Of a stretch of DNA of 52,158 nucleotides, positions 16,874-25,006 are shown piece after piece. The position numbers and the translations under genes were made by a program. Within the stretch, counting starts at the first letter, position 1. The number at the start of each line of letters is the position of its first letter. The stretch is taken from the NCBI GenBank assembly GCA_017469745.1, contig JAFUFS010000003.1:1-52158 (forward strand), given 5' to 3'. The notes under the pieces are model-generated. The model saw only the letters and a list, made by a program, of their open reading frames with translations, was not told the DNA's origin and did not search any database. The DNA comes from Bacteroidales bacterium. Its GTDB lineage: Bacteria; Bacteroidota; Bacteroidia; Bacteroidales; UBA932.

Positions 16874-18466
16874 ATGTACGACTCCAACAACGGGCTTTGG
16901 ATAGCCCACTGCGACAAGGGCCCCCTCTCGATTGTCGGGAAGATGGCCAACAGGCACGGACTCGTGGCCGGAGCCACCGGCACAGGAAAGACCGTCACCC
17001 TACAGGTCATGGCTGAAAGCTTCTGCCAGGCCGGTGTACCCTGCTTCATGGCCGACATGAAGGGAGACCTTTCGGGAATATCCCTGGCCGGAAAGACCAG
17101 CGGATTCATCGAGAAGAGGATGCCGGAGTTCGGAATAGAGGATCCTAAGTTCCAGAGCTGCCCGGTGAGGTTCTACGACGTGTTCGGAGAGCAGGGTCAT
17201 CCGATGAGGTGCACCATCTCCCAGATGGGTCCGCAGCTTCTGACCCGCATCCTCGGGCTCAACGACACCCAGGAAGGAGTACTTAACATCCTCTTCAGGA
17301 TAGCAGACGAAAGGGGTCTGCTCCTGGACGACATCAAGGACCTGAGGTCCTGCCTAAACTTCATCTCAGAGCATGCTTCCGAATATTCACAGGTCTACGG
17401 CAACATAGCTCCGGCATCTGTAGGAGCAATCCAGAGATCGCTTCTCACCCTTGAGAACGAGGGTGCGGACAAGTTCTTCGGACAGCCTTCCTTCGACATC
17501 TACGACCTTCTTGCGACTGAAGGCGGAAAAGGTGTCATGAGCGTCCTCGCTGCTGACAAGCTGATGCTCAAGCCGAAGCTCTATTCAACCTTCCTGCTCT
17601 GGCTGCTTTCAGAGCTCTACGTCACCCTGCCTGAGGTAGGAGACATGGACCTTCCTAAGCTGATCTTCTTCTTCGACGAGGCCCACATGCTCTTCGACGG
17701 CACTTCAAAGGCCCTAGTGGACAAGATCGAACAGGTGGTCCGCCTCATCCGAAGCAAGGGCGTGGGAGTCTATTTCGTGACACAGAGCCCGACCGACATT
17801 CCTGACAGCATCCTCGGACAGCTCGGCAACCGTGTCCAGCATGCCCTCCGCGCCTTCACCCCCAGGGACCAGAAGGCCGTCCAGGTCGCAGCTGACACTT
17901 TCAGGACCAATCCCGAGTTCAACACCTACGAAGCAATCACCAGCCTGGGTACCGGCGAAGCCCTGGTGTCCTTCCTTGACGAAAAGGGAGCTCCGAGCGT
18001 GGTACAGAAATCCAAGATTCTCTTCCCCCTGAGCCAGATCGGCGCCATCGATGAGGGCCAGAGAAGCCAGCTTATCAAGCAGTCCAAGATCTACGGCAAA
18101 TACGACAAGCTGGTAGAGAGGGAGAGTGCCTTCGAGGTCCTGATGGCCGAGAAAGAGGCTCAGATCAAGGAAGCCGAGGAGGCAAAGGAGGAGAAGAAGG
18201 GCGGTAAATCCACAAAGGCCGCCAAGGTGCCCGAAACAAAGAAGAACGGTGTCTTCGGCAAGGTGGCGAAGGCCGTCATAACCGCTGTGACCGCTACCGT
18301 AGCTACGGCTGTCGGCAACGAGGTCTCAAGCAGAGTCACAGGCAAGAAGAAGACCGGTTCGGCAAAAGAAAGCGCAGGAAAGGTGGTCAAGAACGCCACC
18401 AGCGCCGCAACCCGTACCATCACCCGCGAGATCACCCGTTCAATCCTCGGCAACCTCGGGAAATAA
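16874..18466 (+). CDS. HerA-like P-loop ATPase (DUF853 family)
   Basis: FtsK/HerA-superfamily ATPase of 530 residues, related to E. coli YjgR. Walker A is GATGTGKT (33-40) and Walker B is KLIFFFDEAHMLF with Asp268-Glu269. An arginine/sensor segment GVYFVTQSPTDIPDSILGQLGNR follows, as is usual in the DUF853 group. The C-terminal tail is rich in Lys, Glu and Ala, with a small-residue helix (AVITAVTATVATAVG) that may touch the membrane or be a linker. A longer start at 16772 overlaps the cstA frame and is rejected. The cellular role of DUF853 proteins is not established. Confidence 0.85.
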   Translation: MYDSNNGLWIAHCDKGPLSIVGKMANRHGLVAGATGTGKTVTLQVMAESFCQAGVPCFMADMKGDLSGISLAGKTSGFIEKRMPEFGIEDPKFQSCPVRFYDVFGEQGHPMRCTISQMGPQLLTRILGLNDTQEGVLNILFRIADERGLLLDDIKDLRSCLNFISEHASEYSQVYGNIAPASVGAIQRSLLTLENEGADKFFGQPSFDIYDLLATEGGKGVMSVLAADKLMLKPKLYSTFLLWLLSELYVTLPEVGDMDLPKLIFFFDEAHMLFDGTSKALVDKIEQVVRLIRSKGVGVYFVTQSPTDIPDSILGQLGNRVQHALRAFTPRDQKAVQVAADTFRTNPEFNTYEAITSLGTGEALVSFLDEKGAPSVVQKSKILFPLSQIGAIDEGQRSQLIKQSKIYGKYDKLVERESAFEVLMAEKEAQIKEAEEAKEEKKGGKSTKAAKVPETKKNGVFGKVAKAVITAVTATVATAVGNEVSSRVTGKKKTGSAKESAGKVVKNATSAATRTITREITRSILGNLGK

Positions 18467-18487
18467 TCTCCCTGCAGGGATATAATA

Positions 18488-19018
18488 CTATTCAAAGAAA
18501 GAGAAGTGCACGCGACCGTAGCGCTTCTCTTTTTTGAAGCGCGGATGGGCTGTGAAGGAATGTTCGTCGCCGTGATCGAGGATGAAGTAGCAGCCAGGAT
18601 GAAGGATGTCCTGGGCGAAAACCTTGTCCGGAAGGGTCTCGAGGCCTTCCAGGGCATAGGGAGGATCAGCGAATATGATGTCGAACTTCTCATGGCAGAT
18701 AGAGAGGAAGTCGAAGACATTGTCCCTTACCATGGTCACATTGTCAAGGCCCAGGCGCCTTGCCTCGGTCTTGATGAAGGAGGCGTTCTCCCTTGCCATT
18801 TCGACTGAATAGACTCTCGCGGCCCCGCGGGAAGCGAACTCAAAGGCTATCGCTCCAGTGCCGCCGAAGAGATCAAGGACCTTCAGGTCCTCGAATTCAT
18901 ATTCATTGCCAAGAATATTGAAAAGCCCTTCACGGGCGAAATCCGTTGTGGGCCGGGCCTTGTAGCCGGCAGGCGGATTTATTGTCTTGCCCTTGAGGCG
19001 CCCTCCTATGATCCTCAT
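18488..19018 (-). CDS. rsmD: 16S rRNA (guanine(966)-N2)-methyltransferase
   Basis: SAM-dependent methyltransferase that modifies G966 of 16S rRNA. The 176-residue product has the RsmD opening MRIIGGRLKGKTI, the RPTTDFAREGLFNIL segment, the SAM-binding DLFGGTGAIAFE (49-60) and the N6/N2-methyltransferase catalytic motif DPPY (118-121). Its start overlaps the stop of the DUF3822-like gene by 4 bases, so they are translationally coupled. It converges on the HerA-like gene with 21 bases between the stops. Confidence 0.95.
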   Translation of the reverse strand: MRIIGGRLKGKTINPPAGYKARPTTDFAREGLFNILGNEYEFEDLKVLDLFGGTGAIAFEFASRGAARVYSVEMARENASFIKTEARRLGLDNVTMVRDNVFDFLSICHEKFDIIFADPPYALEGLETLPDKVFAQDILHPGCYFILDHGDEHSFTAHPRFKKEKRYGRVHFSFFE

Positions 19019-19476
19019 GGCTGTTCCACGGACTTGAAATAGCGGTACAGCGACATCTCCTCTTCGTCGGACAACTCCGTCAGGAAATGGACCGTTGAAA
19101 CTTCCGGATTGAGCTGGAGCTTTCTGACTGCCATGAATAGGAAATACTCTGCAGTTGTGAAATCGGCAGCCTCGAAGACGTTGGCAAGAAGGAGGTTCTC
19201 TCCCTGGGCTATTGCAAGGGACAGGACTCCGTCACCGTAGGAGGCCACGATCCTGTTGTGCTCACTGATTCCGGGGATGGCCTTCAGGACATGGTAGAGC
19301 TCCGGAAGGTCCGAAGAAAGAGAATACACCAGCTGCGCGGAAAACTCCGGCAAGCTGATGTATTCAACTTTGTCATCTTTGTCCAGAAGGACAGTCCTCG
19401 AGAGGATCTCTCTTGCTGATCCCGCATCAAAGAAATCTGACGGGACAAGGGCTGCCTTTGGAGTGTGACGTGACAT
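19015..19476 (-). CDS. DUF3822-like protein, short form
   Basis: 153-residue cytoplasmic protein. Its placement directly upstream of rsmD and sequences such as AIAQGENLLLANVFEAADFTTAEYFLFMAVRKLQLNPE match the DUF3822 family of Bacteroidetes, which has an actin/hexokinase-like fold and no known function. To my knowledge family members are usually about 250-280 residues, so this looks like a shortened version containing mainly the C-terminal half. The upstream gene stops only 8 bases before its ATG, so no missing exon-like segment remains there. Family assignment is moderate. Confidence 0.6.
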   Translation of the reverse strand: MSRHTPKAALVPSDFFDAGSAREILSRTVLLDKDDKVEYISLPEFSAQLVYSLSSDLPELYHVLKAIPGISEHNRIVASYGDGVLSLAIAQGENLLLANVFEAADFTTAEYFLFMAVRKLQLNPEVSTVHFLTELSDEEEMSLYRYFKSVEQP

Positions 19477-19484
19477 GCACAGTC

Positions 19485-20201
19485 CTACTCCCAGTTACCC
19501 GCGTTGTTGTTCGGGGCAGTGATGCTTCCGACCTGGAGACCTTCGTACTGGCCGAGGTCCTCACGCTCTGCGATCAGGTTGACGATGAGCTGATGGTCGA
19601 GACCGTTGAGGAGGGACTTGTAAGGCATCTTGGCCTCGAAAAGAGGAACGTCGACACCGGAAACCTTCTTGATGATAGCATCCATCTCAACATTCTGGAC
19701 AGCTGCTGCACCGTACTCACCGACTGAGAAAGGAATCTTGTCGATGTTGTCGATGTTGAAGTCAGTCCTGCTGTGGAACAGGGTGTCCCTTACGGGAATC
19801 TTGTTCTGGATGGCAAAGACAAGGTTCTTGTCTCCCTGCTGATAGAGCTTGAAGAGGTCAGCGTCGGTGAGCTTGCCCCTGGCAGCCTTCTTAACCTCGT
19901 TGGTGTGGGCGACTGCGAGAGAGTCATCCTTGGAACCGACCTGCATCAGAACGATCATTTCACCAGTCTTGTAGAACTGCTTGAGAGTGTCGAAAGATGC
20001 AGTGAACTTGTCGTTGACGCTCTTGTAGGCAACCTGGAGCTCACGGATGTCCTTGAGCTGCTGGATGGCCACCTTCTTCCTGGCGTTGACGTCCTTTTCA
20101 AACCTTACCGGCTGCATGACTCCGTCATAGATCTTGTACACGAGAAATACGCAGAGGAGCGCAAGCACGATGCTGAGAATCGTTTTCAGTGTCTTGTTCA
20201 T
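19485..20201 (-). CDS. Membrane-anchored protein of unknown function
   Basis: 238 residues from ATG 20201 (MNKTLKTILSIVLALLCVFLVYKIYD), with one N-terminal transmembrane helix and a mostly soluble, probably periplasmic, domain with a coiled-coil-like helix (about 35-75, KDVNARKKVAIQQLKDIRE). Charged, no recognisable enzyme motif. I recall similar proteins upstream of DUF3822/rsmD in other Bacteroidales, but a function is not known to me. A start at 20261 would add 20 residues ahead of the promoter-like sequence and is rejected. Confidence 0.75.
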   Translation of the reverse strand: MNKTLKTILSIVLALLCVFLVYKIYDGVMQPVRFEKDVNARKKVAIQQLKDIRELQVAYKSVNDKFTASFDTLKQFYKTGEMIVLMQVGSKDDSLAVAHTNEVKKAARGKLTDADLFKLYQQGDKNLVFAIQNKIPVRDTLFHSRTDFNIDNIDKIPFSVGEYGAAAVQNVEMDAIIKKVSGVDVPLFEAKMPYKSLLNGLDHQLIVNLIAEREDLGQYEGLQVGSITAPNNNAGNWE

Positions 20202-20258
20202 TATCCTTAGAATTTTATGATTTGCAATCAGGTGAAGAGACAAAGCGTCAATTCTGGA

Positions 20259-20289
20259 CAAAGTTAGAAAATTGATTTATGAAATGCAA
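20259..20289 (-). promoter_or_regulatory. Promoter for the membrane-protein/DUF3822/rsmD operon
   Basis: Minus strand reads TTG (20287-20289), 20 bases, TAACTTTG (20259-20266), matching the Bacteroidetes promoter pattern. It would give a leader of about 55 bases. It overlaps the nrnA upstream region on the other strand. Confidence 0.65.
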
Positions 20290-20300
20290 TATAATATTTG

Positions 20301-20308
20301 TAATTTTG
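20301..20308 (+). promoter_or_regulatory. Candidate -7 element for nrnA
   Basis: TAATTTTG matches TAnnTTTG and ends 9 bases before the ATG at 20318, implying a leader of only a few bases. There is no clear -33 element at 19-21 bases. Confidence 0.4.
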
Positions 20309-20317
20309 CTGCTGCAA

Positions 20318-21352
20318 ATGGACAACATTACTGCACTGGACTCCCTTATCCGCGATGCTTCACGCATCTCGGCTTCCGTACACATCCACCCCGACGGGGA
20401 TGCGCTCGGAAGCGGTCTGGCACTTGTGAGCTACCTCAAAGAGTGCCGGGGGAAGGATGCCGTGCTGATGGTTCCGGACCCGGTCCCTGATTCCTTGTCA
20501 TTCATGCTGAAAGGCTTCCGTGAGCAGGATGTCCTGACCGGCAGCGATCCTGACGGGATCAGGAAGAGAATCGGAGAGAGCGACCTCCTTTTCTGCCTGG
20601 ACTGCAGTTCATGGAGCAGGTCCGGAGAAATGATGGAGCCGTTACTCAAGGACTCCTCTGCCAGAAAGGTCCTCGTCGACCATCATCTCTCCCCGGATAA
20701 AGAGGCTTTCGACCTGGTGTTCTCCGAAACTGAGATCTCTTCCGCGAGCGAAGTGCTCTACTACATCCTGAAGGAGATGCCCGGAATTGACGGCCATCCG
20801 GAGAGGCTGCCCCTCGCCTGCCGGACTTCACTTCTGACCGGAATGACCACGGACACGAACAATTTCGCCAATTCGGTCTTCCCTTCAACATTGAAGATGG
20901 CTTCCGAGCTGATCGCATCAGGAGTTGACAGGGACGCCATACTGCACGAACTCTACAACTGCTACAGGGAAAACAGGCTCAGGCTAATGGGCTGCCTGCT
21001 GAATGAAAAGCTGGAGATCACCCCTGAAGGGCTTGCATTCATGATCCTGGACAAGGAAACCCAGCGGCGATTCGATTTCAAGCAGGGCGAGAGTGAAGGA
21101 TTCGTGAATCTTCCCCTTGCGGTAAAGAAAGTCCGGATGAGCATGTTGCTGACCGAGGAAGACGACCGGTTCCGTGTGTCGATAAGGTCAAAGAGAGGCA
21201 CTTCCGCCAATGAGTGCGCAATGCGTTACTTCAGCGGCGGAGGACATGAGATGGCCGCAGGTGGAAAATTGATTTTTCCGAAAGATATTCCAGTCTCTTC
21301 GGACGCTAAGGCATACATCTTGAAAGTATCAAGGGAGTTTTTCAAAGGATGA
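20318..21352 (+). CDS. nrnA: DHH phosphoesterase, NrnA-like oligoribonuclease/pAp phosphatase
   Basis: Degrades short RNA oligonucleotides (nanoRNA) and may dephosphorylate 3'-phosphoadenosine 5'-phosphate. In the 344-residue product, the DHH domain carries HIHPDGDALGS (His24, Asp26, Asp28), FCLDCSS and VLVDHH, and the DHHA1 domain ends with FSGGGHEMAAGG. The start at ATG 20318 (MDNITALDS) is chosen; an upstream ATG at 20279 would add a hydrophobic leader unlike the family. Its stop overlaps the next gene's ATG by 4 bases, so it leads an operon with the FKBP lipoproteins. Confidence 0.9.
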   Translation: MDNITALDSLIRDASRISASVHIHPDGDALGSGLALVSYLKECRGKDAVLMVPDPVPDSLSFMLKGFREQDVLTGSDPDGIRKRIGESDLLFCLDCSSWSRSGEMMEPLLKDSSARKVLVDHHLSPDKEAFDLVFSETEISSASEVLYYILKEMPGIDGHPERLPLACRTSLLTGMTTDTNNFANSVFPSTLKMASELIASGVDRDAILHELYNCYRENRLRLMGCLLNEKLEITPEGLAFMILDKETQRRFDFKQGESEGFVNLPLAVKKVRMSMLLTEEDDRFRVSIRSKRGTSANECAMRYFSGGGHEMAAGGKLIFPKDIPVSSDAKAYILKVSREFFKG

Positions 21353-21900
21353 GAAGGACGATAGAAATAGTCATTGCCGCCGCCCTTCTGCTCATTGCCG
21401 CCTCATGTGGCAAGAAGCAGATGGAGACCACCTATGACAAGCAGGAGTCCAACATCGAGGCGATAGTGGCCTCCCTTGAGAAATCGAATGCGGATGCAAC
21501 GACTGAATACAATAAAGGCACGGTGAAGGTGACGGTAGTCCACGGCAACGGGGAAGCCCTTGAAGATGGAGGAGCCGTCTCGTTCTACTATGCCGGTTTT
21601 TACATAAATTCGACCAGGCTGAACAACAGCAACTTGTTCGCCACCAACTACGACACTTTCGCCAATTCCGCAGGATGGGCCTTGTCGGACAGTTCATCAT
21701 TCACCATAAGTACCATCAAGCTTGGTGAAGACGACCTGGTAGAAGGGCTCAGGAACGGTCTTGTCGGCGTCAGAGGAGGTGACGAGTGCTATGTGCTGTT
21801 CAGCGGGAAGCACGGTTTCGGCAAGCGTGGAATTGCAGGGATCCCTTCCAATTCAGCCCTGGCCTATCATTTGTGGATCAAAAGCGTCAGCAACGATTAA
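21349..21900 (+). CDS. FKBP-type peptidyl-prolyl isomerase, lipoprotein
   Basis: 183 residues. Lipoprotein signal with lipid-attachment Cys20 (LIAASC). The remainder fits a divergent FKBP fold: VSFYYAGFYI near the start, EGLRNGLVGVRGGDECYVLFSGKHGFGKRGIAGIPSNSALAYHLWI matching the typical GLxxMxxGexxxxxiP..GYG..G.IPpNstL pattern. It would act on extracytoplasmic proteins or as a chaperone. Translationally coupled to nrnA and directly followed by a second FKBP lipoprotein. Confidence 0.82.
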   Translation: MRRTIEIVIAAALLLIAASCGKKQMETTYDKQESNIEAIVASLEKSNADATTEYNKGTVKVTVVHGNGEALEDGGAVSFYYAGFYINSTRLNNSNLFATNYDTFANSAGWALSDSSSFTISTIKLGEDDLVEGLRNGLVGVRGGDECYVLFSGKHGFGKRGIAGIPSNSALAYHLWIKSVSND

Positions 21901-22953
21901 ATGAATTCAACTGTCATGAACATAATTTCAAAGAGGATCTTGACCGCAGCAGGCGTCGCAGCCTTGCTCGCTTTCTGCGGAAGTTGTGCCAAGGACGTGT
22001 CCGTCAACACAATCAACACGTCAAAGGACTATTTTGATGCGTGGATCAGCATTAATCATCCAGGAGTCAAACCGAGTGGACTCGGAGTGTACATCATCGA
22101 GGATGAGCCTGGGACAGGAGCAGCAATAACCGATGATGATATCGTTGTGTTCGCCGAGTACACCATCACGGACCTGGATGGAAGTGTGAGCAGCACGACG
22201 AAAGAGAGTCTTGCCAAGCAAGTCGGTTCTTTTTCCGAGGCCAATTACTACGGCACTGACATTCTGATCAATGACCGCAGCTACACGGAGACCGGCGTGC
22301 TCGAAATGATCAAGGGAATGAAGGTCGGAGGCAAGAGAACCGCTGTCATTCCCAGTTGGCTCTACACCATAGCCGACTATGACACCGAGGCCAAGTACCT
22401 CAAAGACAACAAAGGAAGCAACGCCATCTGCACGGTAAACATCAAAGGGAAGACAAACGATATTGAAAAATGGGAGATTGACACTCTCAGGAGATATGTG
22501 GCCCTCAACTTGGGAGGAATAGATTCCACCAAGTTCGGTTACTACTGCAAGACACTGGTCGAGCCTGTCGACACCGCAGTTTTCCCTAGAGACACAAGCT
22601 TCTACATCAACTACACCGGACGCCTGCTTAACGGAAAGGTGTTCGACACAACGATCGAAGACACAGCCAAAGTCTACGGAATCTACTCAGAGTCCAAGAC
22701 TTACGCTCCGATGTACGTCAGCTTGTCTGAAGACGTTTCGGAGATCACCATCGCAGCAAGCTCAACTGAGACAGGAAGCACCACGATTGACGGTTTCTCA
22801 TTCTGTCTCTCGACGATGCACCCGATGGAAAAGGTTGTTTGCGCTTTCTACTCGACTCTGGGCTATGGAATCACTGGCTCGGGATTAGCGGTCCCGAAGT
22901 TCGCTCCACTCGTGTTCGAGATAGAAGCTGTCGAATCTCCTGAAGAAGAATAA
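21901..22953 (+). CDS. FKBP-type isomerase-like lipoprotein with two FKBP regions
   Basis: 350 residues with a lipoprotein-type leader (LLAFCGSCAKD; Cys29 is the likely anchor). Two FKBP-like regions can be seen: about residues 60-175 (VVFAEYTITDLDGS, LEMIKGMKVGGKRTAVIPSWL) and about 230-345 (FYINYTGRLLNGKVFDTT, then a C-terminal hydrophobic strand). The core residues of the second region are less well kept (HPMEKVVCAFYSTLGYG). It abuts the preceding FKBP gene. The start could be ATG 21901 or ATG 21916; the longer is given. Role: folding of envelope proteins, inferred. Confidence 0.78.
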   Translation: MNSTVMNIISKRILTAAGVAALLAFCGSCAKDVSVNTINTSKDYFDAWISINHPGVKPSGLGVYIIEDEPGTGAAITDDDIVVFAEYTITDLDGSVSSTTKESLAKQVGSFSEANYYGTDILINDRSYTETGVLEMIKGMKVGGKRTAVIPSWLYTIADYDTEAKYLKDNKGSNAICTVNIKGKTNDIEKWEIDTLRRYVALNLGGIDSTKFGYYCKTLVEPVDTAVFPRDTSFYINYTGRLLNGKVFDTTIEDTAKVYGIYSESKTYAPMYVSLSEDVSEITIAASSTETGSTTIDGFSFCLSTMHPMEKVVCAFYSTLGYGITGSGLAVPKFAPLVFEIEAVESPEEE

Positions 22954-22973
22954 ACCTAACCGGAGGAACAAGG

Positions 22974-24374
22974 ATGGCCATCGAGCGTACAGCTCCTACA
23001 GAATTAGGCTCCGAGAGTGTCGGTAAGCTACTTAAGAAATACGCGGTCCCAGGCATAATTGCCATGACCGCGTCTTCTTTGTACAACATGGTCGACAGCA
23101 TATTCATCGGGCACATCCCCGGTGTAGGTTCGCTCGCTCTCTCCGGCCTGGCAGTCACCTTCCCGCTGATGAACCTAAGCTCCGCCCTCGGCACCCTGGT
23201 GGGAGTGGGAGCGGCAACCCTTATCTCCGTCCTCCTGGGGCAGAAGAACTACAAGGTCGCCAACAAGGTTCTCGCCAACGACATCAGCCTCAACTGCATC
23301 ACAGGAGTCCTGTTCGCCGTTCTATGCCTCCTATTCATCAATCCCATCCTCTACTTCTTCGGAGCCAGCGACAACACCATCAGGTTCGCAAGGGAATACA
23401 TGGAGGTGATCCTCGTCGGTAATGTGATCACTCACCTCTATTTCGGACTCAACGCTCTGTTGCGTTCCTCCGGCAACCCGAAGCTCGCGATGAACCTCAC
23501 GCTGTTCACCGTGATTTCTAACACGATCCTGGACCCGGTCTTCATCTTCGTCCTCAACCTGGGGATCCGCGGAGCCGCTATAGCCACTGTCCTGTGCCAG
23601 GCCATGGCACTCTCCTACTCCCTGCGCTACTTCATGCGCAAGGACAACATGCTGAGACTGCCAAAACGCGTCTTCGAGCTCGACCTGAGGATCGCGAAGG
23701 ATTCCCTATCGATCGGCCTGGGCCCCTTCCTGATGAACTCGGCTTCCTGCATCGTTACGATGTTCATCAACCAGCAGCTGCTCAAGTACGGAGGCGACCT
23801 GGCGATCGGAGCCTACGGCATAGTCAACAGGATCAACTTCATGTTCATCATGATCGTGATGGGCTTCAACCAGGGAATGCAGCCCATAGCAGGCTACAAT
23901 TTCGGAGCCCTGAAATATTCAAGGGTGAGGAAAGTCTTCAAACTGACCGCAATGTGGGCCAGCATAGTCTGCCTCTTCTGGTTCATAGCATCGGAGTTCT
24001 TCCCTCAGATCATGGTAGGAATATTCACAAGCGACCCTGAACTGAAGGAGGTGGCCGACAAAGGCCTCAGGGTGATGAACCCTATAGTCCCTCTCGTGGG
24101 ATGGCAGATGGTCTCCACGAATTTCTTCCAGAGCCTGGGGATGGTACGCAAATCGATCTTCCTGTCACTGAGCAGGCAGCTCCTGTACCTTGTCCCCTTG
24201 GTCTACATCTTCCCGGCCTTCCTGGGCATCAAGGGAGTCTTCATGGCATTCCCCTGCTCGGACATACTGGCCTTCATTACAACATTCATCCTGATACACA
24301 GCCTGTTCCGCAAGTTTGACAAGCTTCAGGATGGTGATTCGCCCGCAATACTGGGCAGCAACATCAAACAATGA
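22974..24374 (+). CDS. MATE family efflux transporter
   Basis: 466-residue polytopic membrane protein, likely 12 helices, exporting drugs or metabolites in exchange for H+ or Na+. Family features include the N-terminal KYAVPGIIAMTASSLYNMVDSIFIGH, the central GNPKLAMNLTLFTVISNTILDPVFIF, and MGFNQGMQPIAGYNFGA in the second half. A Shine-Dalgarno-like GGAGGA lies about 7 bases before the ATG, which supports this start. It is overlapped at its end by the cytidylate-kinase-like gene (ATGA). Confidence 0.93.
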   Translation: MAIERTAPTELGSESVGKLLKKYAVPGIIAMTASSLYNMVDSIFIGHIPGVGSLALSGLAVTFPLMNLSSALGTLVGVGAATLISVLLGQKNYKVANKVLANDISLNCITGVLFAVLCLLFINPILYFFGASDNTIRFAREYMEVILVGNVITHLYFGLNALLRSSGNPKLAMNLTLFTVISNTILDPVFIFVLNLGIRGAAIATVLCQAMALSYSLRYFMRKDNMLRLPKRVFELDLRIAKDSLSIGLGPFLMNSASCIVTMFINQQLLKYGGDLAIGAYGIVNRINFMFIMIVMGFNQGMQPIAGYNFGALKYSRVRKVFKLTAMWASIVCLFWFIASEFFPQIMVGIFTSDPELKEVADKGLRVMNPIVPLVGWQMVSTNFFQSLGMVRKSIFLSLSRQLLYLVPLVYIFPAFLGIKGVFMAFPCSDILAFITTFILIHSLFRKFDKLQDGDSPAILGSNIKQ

Positions 24375-24994
24375 CCACCATGAACGATAATCCTACAATC
24401 ATCAACATCGGAAGGGAATTCGGCAGCGGAGGAAAAGAGATCGCCCTGCGGATCGGAGAACAGCTCGGAATAGAAGTCTATGACAACGAACTGATCTCAA
24501 AGGCCGCGGAACAGAGCGGATTCAGCAAGGAACTCTTCGAGAGAAGCGACGAGAAGAGGAGCCTTTTCAGCTTCTCATCATTCTTCGGAGCGGAGCGTTT
24601 CGGCAGTTCCAACAATTACGTAGGAGACAACGAGCTGTTCAAGATTCAGAGCGAAGTGATCCTTGGAATAGCCCAGAAGGGACCAGCCATCTTCGTCGGG
24701 CGGTGCTCCAATTACATCCTGAGGGACATGCAGTGCCTGGATGTCTTCATCTCGGCCCCGATGGAGGAAAGGATCAAAAGAGTGAGCGAACGTCTGGGGC
24801 TGGACAAGGAGGACGCAGCTTCGAGGATCGAGAGGCAGGACCACACCAGGCAGACCTACTACAATTTCTTTACTTTCGGGAACTGGGGAGCCGCATCTGA
24901 CTATGATCTCTGCATTGACTCTTCTATCCTGGGAATAGGAGGCACGGCCGGTTTCATCATTGATTTCGGCAGAAAGGCAGGTCTCATCAAATAA
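24371..24994 (+). CDS. Cytidylate kinase-like family protein
   Basis: 207-residue P-loop protein with the opening INIGREFGSGGKEIALRIGEQLG, typical of the cytidylate-kinase-like (AAK_26) family, whose substrate is not established. GRCSNYIL and the later RIKRVSERLGLDKEDAASRIERQDHTR resemble the LID region of nucleotide kinases. The usual Ser/Thr after the P-loop Lys is replaced by Glu. It overlaps the MATE gene by 4 bases and lies 12 bases before the serine hydrolase gene. Confidence 0.85.
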   Translation: MTTMNDNPTIINIGREFGSGGKEIALRIGEQLGIEVYDNELISKAAEQSGFSKELFERSDEKRSLFSFSSFFGAERFGSSNNYVGDNELFKIQSEVILGIAQKGPAIFVGRCSNYILRDMQCLDVFISAPMEERIKRVSERLGLDKEDAASRIERQDHTRQTYYNFFTFGNWGAASDYDLCIDSSILGIGGTAGFIIDFGRKAGLIK

Positions 24995-25006
24995 AACCGA
25001 CAGGAC

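Noticed and set aside
18471..18483. TCCCTGCAGGGA palindrome between the HerA-like and rsmD genes as a terminator
   Set aside because: The palindrome has no loop and no T-run follows it, so it does not look like an intrinsic terminator.
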